A DNA stretch of 21,282 nt, from contig CALGNW010000137.1 of the NCBI GenBank assembly GCA_937958345.1, positions 1-21,282 on the forward strand. The letters run 5' to 3'. The position numbers and the translations under genes are program-made. This document shows positions 1-6,480 of the stretch, piece by piece. This stretch comes from an uncultured Neomegalonema sp. (GTDB lineage Bacteria; Pseudomonadota; Alphaproteobacteria; Rhodobacterales; Rhodobacteraceae). A model generated the notes under the pieces. The model searched no databases, had not been told where the DNA came from, and saw only the letters and a list, made by a program, of their open reading frames with translations. The stretch's first letter is position 1. Each line of letters starts with the position of its first letter.

Positions 1-186
1 CAGCGTGCCGCCGAGCCACCAGATCACCGGCAACAGCAGAGCGACCTGCGCGACAAAACGGGCGAACAGAAGTTGCCCGAGAGGAATTGATTCGCCCAAC
101 AGCTTTGCCATCGCATCGCCAAGCGGCGCGAGGGCGCAGAACCCGATCATCAGGAGAATGCCCAAGAGAGGCCGGTCTGTTGTCAT
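1..186 (-). CDS. DMT superfamily (EamA-type) permease, N-terminal fragment
   Basis: The reverse strand from the ATG at 186 is open to the window edge for 62 codons, so only the N-terminus is present. It begins MTTDRPLLGILLMIGFCALA and continues through PLGDAMAKLLGE and LLFARFVAQVALLLP. This matches the start of EamA/RhaT-like drug/metabolite transporters: a first membrane helix around residues 7-22, the short G-D-A-x-K-L loop, then a second helix beginning at about residue 37 with the F-x-R-F element. The substrate cannot be inferred. The gene is divergent from the bicupin gene at 375, with about 190 bp between them. The family call is fairly firm; everything beyond residue 62 lies outside the window. 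Confidence 0.8.
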   Translation of the reverse strand, partial: MTTDRPLLGILLMIGFCALAPLGDAMAKLLGESIPLGQLLFARFVAQVALLLPVIWWLGGTL

Positions 187-330
187 CCGACAGGCTTAAA
201 GCACTTTGCGTAAAGTTTGAATCGAAAGCCGCACAGAGAATGCAGGTATCGCGCGGCGTTCTAAGGATCGGTCTTAACGTGAGGTGCGTTGGAGGGGCGT
301 CTGCCGGCTTTTCCTGTTACGCTGGGAGGT

Positions 331-350
331 GACGGAACCGCCGTTCTGTC
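331..350. promoter_or_regulatory. Imperfect inverted repeat upstream of bicupin gene
   Basis: GACGGAAC-CGCC-GTTCTGTC is an 8-bp inverted repeat with one G-T position, ending 24 bp before the bicupin start codon. It could be an operator or a leader hairpin. Only the symmetry is seen; no factor can be named. Confidence 0.25.
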
Positions 351-374
351 CGAGTCGGTGCAGGAGAGAGTGTT

Positions 375-1055
375 ATGGAACTGAACGCAGATTTCTCGGC
401 GCGGGCCGTCGTACATGCCGCCCAGCTTGACTGGATTGCCTCGCCGATGGCGGGGGTGGACCGGCGGATGCTGGACCGATTGGGCGACGAAGTTGCGCGG
501 GCGACCTCGATCGTGCGCTATGCACCCGAAAGCAAATTCTCGGCTCATACGCATACCGGCGGCGAAGAGTTCTTTGTTCTTGAGGGTGTTTTTCAGGATG
601 AGCATGGAGATTTTCCCGCAGGGACGTATGTGCGTAACCCGCCGAAATCGTCGCATACGCCCGGTTCGGATGCGGGATGTACGATCCTGGTGAAGCTGTG
701 GCAGTTCGAGCCGAACGATCCGACCTTTGCGCGGATCGACACCAATAAAATGGCCTTTGTCGATGTGTCGGGCCGCGACGGGGTCGAGGTCATGCCGCTG
801 TTCAGCGATGGCCGTGAAGACGTCTCGCTGGAGCGGTGGGCGGCGGGGGCTTCGGTTTCTCTGGACGCGCCGGACGGCATGGAGGTTTTTGTGCTGGAGG
901 GCGGCTTTGCAGAAGGCGGCGAGGACTTTGGCGCTCAAAGCTGGCTGCGATTGCCAAAGAGCAGCGCCGCGTCAGCCGTGGCCGGACCGGAGGGCGCGAA
1001 AGTCTGGATCAAGCGCGATCATCTGGCGCAGGAACCGCTGCCGCCATCGGTCTGA
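375..1055 (+). CDS. Bicupin protein, ChrR-like cupin domain
   Basis: The 226-residue protein has two cupin modules. The first (about residues 40-110) carries the metal-binding cupin signature AHTHTGGEEFFVLEG, with candidate ligands H58, H60, E64 and H94 (in KSSHTP). This is the arrangement of the C-terminal domain of the anti-sigma factor ChrR. The second module (about 125-220) keeps the fold pattern MEVFVLEGGF but has lost the histidines, so it is probably structural. The N-terminal zinc-binding anti-sigma domain of ChrR is absent and no ECF sigma gene is adjacent, so I would not call it an anti-sigma factor. The start ATG at 375 has GGAGAGAG 5-12 bases upstream. The 3' end overlaps the convergent membrane-protein gene by 47 bp. 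The exact substrate or ligand is unknown. Confidence 0.8.
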   Translation: MELNADFSARAVVHAAQLDWIASPMAGVDRRMLDRLGDEVARATSIVRYAPESKFSAHTHTGGEEFFVLEGVFQDEHGDFPAGTYVRNPPKSSHTPGSDAGCTILVKLWQFEPNDPTFARIDTNKMAFVDVSGRDGVEVMPLFSDGREDVSLERWAAGASVSLDAPDGMEVFVLEGGFAEGGEDFGAQSWLRLPKSSAASAVAGPEGAKVWIKRDHLAQEPLPPSV

Positions 1056-1413
1056 GAACGCTGATGGCGAATAAGGCCCAGCCCAGCAGGCCGAGAGAAT
1101 GGGCCGAAAGGGTTTGCGGTCCGTTGAAGGTCAGCAGCCCGATCAACTGCGCGGGGCTTGGCGGTGGCTTGATGACGTTTTGCAGTGGCAATCCGTCAAA
1201 CAGCAGCAGGTAGTAGGCGTAATATGCCTGCGGCGATAACCACACAAAACCGGCAAACAGCAGGACGCCAAGCCCGAGACGGACGAGGATTTTGCGGCCT
1301 GTCGTCAGATGCCATGTAAGCCACAATAACGCTGCGCTGAGACAGACGGATAGCAGGACCAACCCGATCCGGCCCGCGCCTGATAAAGTGTAAAATGAAT
1401 CTTCCGCATACAT
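1009..1413 (-). CDS. Small hypothetical membrane protein (3-4 TM)
   Basis: The 134-residue protein starts MYAEDSFYTLSGAGRIG. Hydrophobic segments lie at about residues 15-36, 43-60, possibly 61-73, and 104-122. A Tyr-rich QAYYAYYLLLF stretch and a Pro-rich loop (KPPPSPAQ) come before the last helix. No catalytic motif is visible. It is divergent from hemF (122 bp apart), and its last 47 bp overlap the end of the bicupin gene on the other strand. I do not recognise a characterised family. The membrane-protein pattern and the codon usage make it more credible than the shadow frames around it. Confidence 0.65.
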   Translation of the reverse strand: MYAEDSFYTLSGAGRIGLVLLSVCLSAALLWLTWHLTTGRKILVRLGLGVLLFAGFVWLSPQAYYAYYLLLFDGLPLQNVIKPPPSPAQLIGLLTFNGPQTLSAHSLGLLGWALFAISVLRPMAAAVPAPDDRA

Positions 1414-1444
1414 AACGTGCCGCTACCCCTCGGCGTTTGAAAAT

Positions 1445-1495
1445 GTCACACTCGGGCAAGTGACCTGAACCCGAACACAAATCACTCACAAAGTG
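1445..1495. promoter_or_regulatory. Two TCAC/GTGA inverted repeats in the hemF upstream region
   Basis: Two dyads lie in the 122-bp divergent region. The first is GTCAC-N10-GTGAC (1446-1465). The second is TCACT-CACAA-AGTGA (about 1482-1496), 40 bp before the hemF ATG. Tandem, similarly composed dyads suggest operator sites. They do not fit the FNR (TTGAT-N4-ATCAA) or PpsR/CrtJ (TGT-N12-ACA) consensus sequences expected for heme genes. Confidence 0.3.
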
Positions 1496-1535
1496 AATCG
1501 GGTGATGGGGCCGGGGCGGTGAGAAAGGAGAGACG

Positions 1536-2456
1536 ATGTCATCTGCAGCAATGGATGTGACAGGTGTTCTGGAGGACGCGGAAGCGCGTCAGGCGCGGGC
1601 GTCGGCATGGTTCCGGGAACTGCGCGATTCGATTTGCGACAGTATGGAGCATATCGAAAGAACCTATAGTGTCGGGCCGTTCTCTGATTTGCCCGCAGGA
1701 AAATTTGACCGCAGCGAAACCCACCGCGAAGGCGATGCGGGTGAGGATGCGGGCGGCGGCGAGATGTCGGTGATGCGCGGGGGCCGCGTTTACGAGAAGG
1801 TCGGCGTCAATATCTCGACCGTTTACGGATCGCTCGCGCCGCGCGCTCAACAGATGATGGCGTCGCGCGGAATACCCGGTGTTGAGGCAGACCCGCGTTT
1901 CTGGGCTGCGGGTATTTCGCTGGTCGCGCATATGCGCTCGCCCAAAGTACCGGCGGTTCACATGAATACCCGTATGTTCTGGACCCCGTCGGCATGGTGG
2001 TTCGGCGGCGGCGGCGATTTGAACCCGATGGTTCCGGTCGACGAGGACACGGCGTTTTTCCATGCCGCCTATAAATCCGAGTGCGACAAACACAATTTGA
2101 ACTATTACCCGCGCTACAAGGCCTGGGCCGATGAGTATTTCATGATCAAGCACCGCAATTTCGCGCGGGGCGTTGGCGGGATATTCTATGACGATCACAA
2201 TACCGGCGACTGGGAGGCTGATTTTGCCTTCACGCAGGATGTGGGACGGTCCTTTCTGGCGGCGCATCCGCCACTGGTTGAAAAGCGGATGCACGAACCG
2301 TGGAACGATGCCGACCGCGCACATCAGCTGAAGCGGCGCGGGTACTATGCGGAGTTTAATCTATGCTACGACCGCGGAACCAAGTTCGGACTGGAAACGG
2401 GACACAACATCGAAGCGGTGTTGATGTCGATGCCGCCTCTGGCCGCGTGGCCGTGA
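1536..2456 (+). CDS. hemF: Oxygen-dependent coproporphyrinogen-III oxidase
   Basis: HemF oxidatively decarboxylates coproporphyrinogen III to protoporphyrinogen IX, using O2, in the cytosolic part of heme synthesis. The 306-residue sequence carries family hallmarks: GGGEMSVMRGGRVYEKVGVN, the VPAVHMNTRMF substrate-site segment, FGGGGDLNPM, NYYPRYKAWADEYF, RGVGGIFYD and the C-terminal YYAEFNLCYDRGTKFGL. The start ATG at 1536 follows GAAAGGAGAGACG, a strong ribosome binding site. The protein ends ...MSMPPLAAWP, shorter at the C-terminus than E. coli-type HemF, which continues past this motif. Downstream codons do not resemble the missing tail, so it is not an obvious frameshift. Its TGA overlaps the GTG start of the next gene. 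Confidence 0.95.
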   Translation: MSSAAMDVTGVLEDAEARQARASAWFRELRDSICDSMEHIERTYSVGPFSDLPAGKFDRSETHREGDAGEDAGGGEMSVMRGGRVYEKVGVNISTVYGSLAPRAQQMMASRGIPGVEADPRFWAAGISLVAHMRSPKVPAVHMNTRMFWTPSAWWFGGGGDLNPMVPVDEDTAFFHAAYKSECDKHNLNYYPRYKAWADEYFMIKHRNFARGVGGIFYDDHNTGDWEADFAFTQDVGRSFLAAHPPLVEKRMHEPWNDADRAHQLKRRGYYAEFNLCYDRGTKFGLETGHNIEAVLMSMPPLAAWP

Positions 2457-2947
2457 GGGCGGCGGGGCTTGCGGCGGCGCTGATCTTCGGCGCGTCGCAG
2501 GCGCAGGCCCTGTCCTGTATGCGCGCTGATATCGAACGCAGTTTCAACGGCTGGGTCGAGGCGGATGAGACGTATTATATCGGCGTCGGTTCGCTGCGGC
2601 CCCTAGGAGATGTGCCGGACCTGCCGGATGCGATGGACCCGACCGGCGGATTCGAAGACAAAGAACCCGTCACAGCGTTATATCAGTTTTCCGGCAGGTT
2701 GCTGGATGGCCGTTTCGGTCAACCCGCCGATTTGCCGATCACTGTCAGTGTGACCTGTCTGGGTCCGTGGTGCGGGAATTTTCCGGCTGCGGGGGCCGAG
2801 GGTCTGATGGCCCTGCGCGGTGTCGGCATACAGAACCTGACCCTCGATATGCACGCCTGTCCGGGCAGCATCTTTCCGGCGGACACCGAGGCGACGGTAA
2901 ACGAGTGTATGCGGGACGGACGGTGTGCCGAGCCTGCCAGACAATAA
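2453..2947 (+). CDS. Secreted hypothetical protein with signal peptide
   Basis: From the GTG at 2453 the protein has 164 residues. It starts MRAAGLAAALIFGASQAQA, a signal peptide with an AQA cleavage site, followed by LSCM. The GTG overlaps the hemF stop (GTGA), which implies translational coupling. A GTG at 2447 in the same frame is an alternative start. The mature part contains six cysteines (LSC, TCLGPWC, HAC, NEC, GRC), compatible with disulfides in the periplasm, and no catalytic motif. Proteins beginning ALSCMR/LSCLR after a signal peptide are common in Rhodobacteraceae, but I know no function. Cotranscription with hemF is inferred from the overlap; a role in heme metabolism would be speculation. 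Confidence 0.7.
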   Translation: MRAAGLAAALIFGASQAQALSCMRADIERSFNGWVEADETYYIGVGSLRPLGDVPDLPDAMDPTGGFEDKEPVTALYQFSGRLLDGRFGQPADLPITVSVTCLGPWCGNFPAAGAEGLMALRGVGIQNLTLDMHACPGSIFPADTEATVNECMRDGRCAEPARQ

Positions 2948-2948
2948 A

Positions 2949-2981
2949 AAACGCGCCGTCCGGTAAGCGGGCGGCGCGTTT
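2949..2981. terminator. Bidirectional intrinsic terminator
   Basis: AAACGCGCCG pairs with CGGCGCGTTT through a further T-G, C-G, C-G, G-C extension and a 5-base loop, starting just after the stop of the secreted protein. An A-run on the left and T-rich ends allow it to act for both the hemF transcript (+) and the sucC transcript (-), which ends at 3006. Confidence 0.75.
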
Positions 2982-3005
2982 GCTGATTCTTGCGGTTTGA
3001 ATAGG

Positions 3006-4202
3006 TTAAGCCGCGTCTTTAACAGCCTTCACAACCTTTTCAGCCGCGTCGGCAAGCGTGTCGGCGGAGATGATCGGCAGACCGCTGTCGGCCATGATCT
3101 GTTTGCCCTGCTCGACATTTGTGCCTTCAAGGCGCACGACCAGCGGGACGCTGAGGTCCACTTCGCGGGCCGCTGAAACAACACCCTCTGCGATGATATC
3201 ACAGCGCATGATGCCGCCGAAGATGTTGACCAGAATGCCCTTCACTTTTTCATCCGAGAGGATGATCTTGAAGGCTTCGGTGACTTTTTCTTTGGTTGCG
3301 CCGCCGCCGACATCGAGGAAGTTGGCTGGCTCGGACCCGAACAGTTTGATGATGTCCATGGTGGCCATGGCAAGACCGGCCCCGTTGACCATGCAACCGA
3401 TTTCACCGTCGAGCGCGATGTAATTCAGATCGTATTTCGACGCGGCGAGTTCCTTGGGGTCCTCTTCGGTTTCGTCCCGCAGTTCCGCCAGTTCGGGGTG
3501 GCGGTACATGGCGTTGCCGTCAAAGCTGACCTTGGCATCCAGAACACGGACGTTGTCTTCGCCGTCGACGATCAGAGGGTTAATCTCCATCATCTCGCAG
3601 TCTTTTTCGATGAAGAATTTGTAGAGCGTGTTGCAAAGTTTGACCGTCTGCTTGATCTGCTGGCCCTGCATACCGAGGGCCGCCGCGACGCGCAGGCCGT
3701 GGAAGTTGCGGATACCCGTTGCGGGGTCGACATCGAGCGTGATGATTTTCTCGGGGGTCGCGGCTGCAACCTCTTCGATGTCCATGCCGCCCTCGGTCGA
3801 GACGATGAAGGAAACGCGCGAGGTTTCGCGGTCCACGACCATCGACAGATACAGTTCGGTTTTGATGGCCGAGCCGTCCTCGATATAGATGGTGTTTACC
3901 TGTTTGCCGTCAGGACCGGTCTGGTGCGTGACCAGCGTTTCGCCCAGCATTTCTTTGACGTTGGAGACAACCTCGTCCACCGATTTTACGACGCGGACAC
4001 CGCCGCCGCCGGACTCGTTGCCCTTGAACTTGCCTTTGCCGCGCCCGCCCGCGTGGATTTGCGATTTCACAACCCAAACCGGACCGCCGAGTTCTTCAGC
4101 CGCCGCCTTTGCCGCGGAAGCGTCGGTGATCGCGCGGCCCTCGGAGACCAGCGCACCCGCATCGCGCAACAGCGCCTTGGCCTGATATTCGTGAATGTTC
4201 AT
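3006..4202 (-). CDS. sucC: Succinyl-CoA ligase (ADP-forming) subunit beta
   Basis: SucC supplies the nucleotide-binding ATP-grasp part of succinyl-CoA synthetase, which makes ATP or GTP while converting succinyl-CoA to succinate in the TCA cycle. The 398-residue protein is the usual length. It begins MNIHEYQAKALLRDAG and contains VVKSQIHAGGRGKGKF (nucleotide-binding grasp), MEINPLIV, DAKVSFDGNAMYRHPE, NGAGLAMATMD, LDVGGGA and NIFGGIMRCD near the C-terminal alpha/beta interface. GGGAG lies 8 bases before the ATG. It is the last gene of the leftward mdh - lipoprotein - sucC run. The partner gene sucD is about 2.4 kb away on the opposite strand, which is atypical because sucCD normally form an operon. 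Confidence 0.97.
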   Translation of the reverse strand: MNIHEYQAKALLRDAGALVSEGRAITDASAAKAAAEELGGPVWVVKSQIHAGGRGKGKFKGNESGGGGVRVVKSVDEVVSNVKEMLGETLVTHQTGPDGKQVNTIYIEDGSAIKTELYLSMVVDRETSRVSFIVSTEGGMDIEEVAAATPEKIITLDVDPATGIRNFHGLRVAAALGMQGQQIKQTVKLCNTLYKFFIEKDCEMMEINPLIVDGEDNVRVLDAKVSFDGNAMYRHPELAELRDETEEDPKELAASKYDLNYIALDGEIGCMVNGAGLAMATMDIIKLFGSEPANFLDVGGGATKEKVTEAFKIILSDEKVKGILVNIFGGIMRCDIIAEGVVSAAREVDLSVPLVVRLEGTNVEQGKQIMADSGLPIISADTLADAAEKVVKAVKDAA

Positions 4203-4248
4203 GGTGTCGGCTCCCGCGTGAGAATAATGGGTTCGGCCTAGCGCATTG

Positions 4249-4287
4249 GGCGGGCGGGGGCAACATGGTGTGTGGTCCCCGCCCGTC
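4249..4287 (-). terminator. GC-rich stem-loop between lipoprotein gene and sucC
   Basis: GGCGGGCGGGGGC and GTCCCCGCCCGTC form a 13-bp stem, with two G-T pairs, around a 13-base loop. There is no T-run on the leftward transcript, so it may be an attenuating or mRNA-stabilising hairpin rather than a full terminator. Confidence 0.45.
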
Positions 4288-4303
4288 GGATTATGCCGCG
4301 CTT

Positions 4304-4323
4304 TGACAGTTTATCGGCTGTCA
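4304..4323. repeat. Small inverted repeat at lipoprotein stop codon
   Basis: TGACAG-N8-CTGTCA is a perfect 6-bp dyad that includes the TGA stop of the lipoprotein gene. It is a possible minor 3' hairpin; nothing more can be said. Confidence 0.3.
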
Positions 4324-4755
4324 GTCGATGCAGAGGGTCGGCCCGACCGTGCCCGCGACGACTTCGGTCCGGCAGCCGAAGGGCGAGGTTGTCGGCTGGC
4401 ATGCGCCAACCGCCGGGCCGCCGTCGAAGTCGGTATTGTTGTCGGCATAACAGCGACCGATGCATTCCGAGCTGTCCGAACATGCCTGTCCGGCATCGCA
4501 ATAGGGCTGAACGCAGTCTTCTGACCCGAGCAGCCCCTGCCGCCGGATTGATCCGCCTGCGGCTTGGCAGGCGGCGGTCTCGGCTGGTGTTGCTATGGCG
4601 GCGGCTACGCTGACCGGTGCCGGGGCGACCTTCGGACAATTCGCGCCATAAGCCGGCGCGGGATCCGAGGGTGGGGTTTTCGAAATGTCGCAGCTTGCCA
4701 GCAGGGCAAGCAGGCCGATGAATAGGCCGGCGAGTGCAATACGAAATGCGTTCAT
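4321..4755 (-). CDS. Cys-rich putative lipoprotein
   Basis: The 144-residue protein has a lipoprotein signal MNAFRIALAGLFIGLLALLA ending in the lipobox LASC, predicting a lipidated Cys22. The start ATG at 4755 was chosen over one six codons upstream because GGGAG precedes it by 7 bases and it gives a clean signal peptide. The mature part contains 11 further cysteines. Seven of these fall in a segment shaped C-x4-C-x3-C-x5-C-x4-C-x3-C plus GAC, ending ECIGRCYADNNTDFDGGPA. This suggests a disulfide-knotted periplasmic or outer-membrane-anchored domain. The gene sits between mdh and sucC on the same strand and may be cotranscribed. I recognise no function. The ribosome binding site lies in a potential hairpin (4761-4787). 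Confidence 0.75.
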   Translation of the reverse strand: MNAFRIALAGLFIGLLALLASCDISKTPPSDPAPAYGANCPKVAPAPVSVAAAIATPAETAACQAAGGSIRRQGLLGSEDCVQPYCDAGQACSDSSECIGRCYADNNTDFDGGPAVGACQPTTSPFGCRTEVVAGTVGPTLCID

Positions 4756-4760
4756 GGGGG

Positions 4761-4787
4761 TACTCCCGTACAATGAATGAGGGAGTA
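4761..4787 (-). promoter_or_regulatory. Hairpin that could mask the lipoprotein ribosome binding site
   Basis: In the leftward RNA, TACTCCC, a 13-base loop and GGGAGTA form a perfect 7-bp dyad. The right arm contains the Shine-Dalgarno GGGAG, which lies 7 bases before the lipoprotein ATG at 4755. Pairing would hide the ribosome site. Only the complementarity is seen; the regulatory role is inferred. Confidence 0.4.
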
Positions 4788-4794
4788 GAGTATC

Positions 4795-4822
4795 ACGGAT
4801 TCCCCCTTAGGGAGGAATCCGT
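4795..4822. terminator. Stem-loop downstream of mdh
   Basis: ACGGATTCC and GGAATCCGT form a 9-bp perfect stem that can extend inward by partly paired bases. The T-run (TTTT) is on the plus-strand side, while mdh runs leftward and has only GATACTC after the stem. For the mdh transcript this is therefore more likely a 3' processing or stabilising hairpin than a strong terminator. Confidence 0.45.
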
Positions 4823-4851
4823 TTTGTTCTGCGTTTTGGTATCCGGTGACG

Positions 4852-5910
4852 CTATTTCTTGGCGGCGGATGCTTTTTTAGCAGGCGACTTGCGGGTCGCA
4901 GGCTTTTTTGCAGCGGTCTTTTTGGCGGCGGGTTTGCGCGAGCCGCGTGCGAGCGATTTGTCGATTTTCTTACAATCGGCCAGCAGTTCGTCAACAGCAG
5001 CAGCCGACTTCGCGAACATTTCGGCTTCTTCTTCGTTCAGCTTGACGTTGACGATTTTCTCGACGCCGTTGCGCCCGATGACGACCGGCACACCGACATA
5101 GATGTCTTTGACGCCGTTGAAGTCGGACGTCAGATAAGCCGCAGCGGGTAGAACCCGGCGCTTGTCGCGCAGGTACGATGTGGCCATCTGGATCGCGCTT
5201 TCCGCAGGCGCGTAATAGGCCGAGCCGTTGCCGAGCAGATTAACGATCTCGCCGCCGCCCGAACGGGTGCGCTGAACGATCTTGTCGATCTTGCCCTGTG
5301 TGGTCCATTTCATCTTGATCAGATCAGGGATCGGAATACCGGCAACCGTCGAATAACGGATCGACGGAACCATCGTATCGCCGTGGCCGCCGAGAACGAA
5401 GGCGGTGACGTCTTCAACCGAGACCGAAAACTCTTCGGCGAGGAAGTGACGGAAGCGGGCGCTGTCGAGAACGCCCGCCATGCCGACGACTTTTTTCTCG
5501 GGCAGGCCGGAATATTTCTGCAGCGCCCAGACCATCGCGTCGAGCGGGTTGGTGATGCAGATGACAAATGCCTTGGGCGCGTGCGCCTTGATGCCCTTTG
5601 CGACCGACTTGATCACTTCGAGGTTTTTGGCGAGCAGGTCATCGCGGCTCATCCCCGGCTTACGCGGAAAGCCGGCGGTGACGATGCAGACATCGGCGCC
5701 CTTGATGTCGGCGTAGGACTTGGTTCCTTTGAGCGAAACGTCCTTGCCGAAGACCGGTGATGCCTCTGCAATGTCGAGGCCCTTGCCTTTTGCGGGGCCG
5801 TCGAAGATGTCGAAAAGAACGACGTCACCGAGTTCTTCGCGGGCGGCAATATGAGCCAGCGTTCCGCCGATCATGCCGGCTCCGATCAGTGCAATTTTAG
5901 CGCGCGCCAT
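4852..5910 (-). CDS. mdh: Malate dehydrogenase with basic KPAAK-type C-terminal tail
   Basis: This is an NAD-dependent malate/oxaloacetate oxidoreductase of the TCA cycle, LDH-like class. The start ATG at 5910 follows AAAGAGGAGCGC, and MARAKIALIGAGMIGG gives the normal N-terminus. The nucleotide site is GAGMIGG (10-16) with D34 for NAD preference. The active-site segments are RKPGMSRDDLLAKN, ITNPLDAMVW, DSARFRHFLA and GGHGDTMVP (catalytic H176). The family normally stops near residue 320. Here, after KKIDKSLA, a further 31 residues (322-352) consist almost only of Lys, Ala, Pro, Ser, Thr and Arg in KPAAKK/SPAKKA-like repeats, with 13 basic and no acidic residues. Such tails are known from histone H1, AlgP and PhaF and bind nucleic acid. 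The frame is continuous, so this is a real extension rather than a sequencing frameshift. Confidence 0.97.
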   Translation of the reverse strand: MARAKIALIGAGMIGGTLAHIAAREELGDVVLFDIFDGPAKGKGLDIAEASPVFGKDVSLKGTKSYADIKGADVCIVTAGFPRKPGMSRDDLLAKNLEVIKSVAKGIKAHAPKAFVICITNPLDAMVWALQKYSGLPEKKVVGMAGVLDSARFRHFLAEEFSVSVEDVTAFVLGGHGDTMVPSIRYSTVAGIPIPDLIKMKWTTQGKIDKIVQRTRSGGGEIVNLLGNGSAYYAPAESAIQMATSYLRDKRRVLPAAAYLTSDFNGVKDIYVGVPVVIGRNGVEKIVNVKLNEEEAEMFAKSAAAVDELLADCKKIDKSLARGSRKPAAKKTAAKKPATRKSPAKKASAAKK

Positions 5911-6136
5911 TATGCGCTCCTCTTTGGTGGTGGTGGGATTGCAGGCGGGAATACTCCGCAAGTCCAGTGAGAGCAAGGGTTAGGGCGATTACCTTACCTG
6001 AATATGAACATGATCATCGGGCCGCGCAGCGTGATGATTGCAAAATGAACAGAAGTGCGGACAATAAAAAACGTGTCTCGCGTCGTCAGTTTTTTGCCGC
6101 GAAATTATCGGCTGCCGTTTTTGGGGAAAGCGTTTG
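5911..6136. promoter_or_regulatory. Divergent intergenic region, mdh versus small membrane protein
   Basis: These 226 bp should hold the mdh promoter (leftward) and one for the membrane protein/sucD side. I see the palindrome ATGATCAT at about 6009-6016 and a longer dyad ATCATC/GATGAT spanning about 6013-6036. An A6/T6-bounded segment, AAAAAAC...GTTTTTT (about 6066-6099), could be a decayed terminator. No confident -35/-10 pair and no EcfG box are visible. Confidence 0.35.
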
Positions 6137-6415
6137 ATGCTTTATCTGATCCTGTTCGGAATATTTGTTGCGCTTGCGGCGGCACTGTCGGTCTGGTGCC
6201 GGATCAGATGGGGGCGGGCGGTCGGTTTCGTGGCCGGCGTCGCGCTGACAGTCTTAACAGCCGTCCTGTTTTTTCTGAACAAGAGCGACTCGGTTGCGGA
6301 TACTTTTCTGGAAAAGCTGGCGGACATGTCGCCGCCTTTGATAACCGCTGCGCTGGTGATCGGGTGGTGGGTCGGATACGCGGCGGCGCGCTTGTTTGCG
6401 CGCGCCCGCTTTTAA
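6137..6415 (+). CDS. Small hypothetical membrane protein upstream of sucD
   Basis: The 92-residue protein starts MLYLILFGIFVALAAALSVW. The ATG at 6137 is preferred over a TTG one codon earlier because GGGGAAAG ends 6 bases before it. There are three hydrophobic segments: residues 1-20, about 30-47 (VGFVAGVALTVLTAVLFFL) and about 69-86 (ITAALVIGWWVGYAAARLF). Between helices 2 and 3 is a short polar loop (NKSDSVADTFLEKLADMSPP). The C-terminus is Arg-rich, suggesting a cytoplasmic end. No known function. The gene lies 152 bp upstream of sucD on the same strand, and a second, degenerate copy of its last 20 codons lies 125 bp downstream. Confidence 0.65.
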   Translation: MLYLILFGIFVALAAALSVWCRIRWGRAVGFVAGVALTVLTAVLFFLNKSDSVADTFLEKLADMSPPLITAALVIGWWVGYAAARLFARARF

Positions 6416-6480
6416 CCGTCAGTTCTCCGAAAGAGACAATATCGCGCTTTTCCGCGACGCCGAAATCGCCGCGTGCTGTT

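Noticed and set aside
375..1055. Complete ChrR anti-sigma factor
   Set aside because: The N-terminal zinc-binding anti-sigma domain is missing and no ECF sigma gene is adjacent; only the cupin part matches.
1414..1535. FNR or PpsR/CrtJ operator upstream of hemF
   Set aside because: I looked for TTGAT-N4-ATCAA and TGT-N12-ACA and found no acceptable match; only unassigned TCAC/GTGA dyads are present.
2440..2520. Frameshift truncating hemF
   Set aside because: None of the downstream frames resembles the missing C-terminal segment, and one of them is the start of a clean signal peptide, so the short end looks native.
4852..4950. Mdh tail as a sequencing frameshift artefact
   Set aside because: The tail has strong compositional order (Lys/Ala/Pro repeats, no acidic residues) and follows the normal end without a break, unlike a random out-of-frame read.
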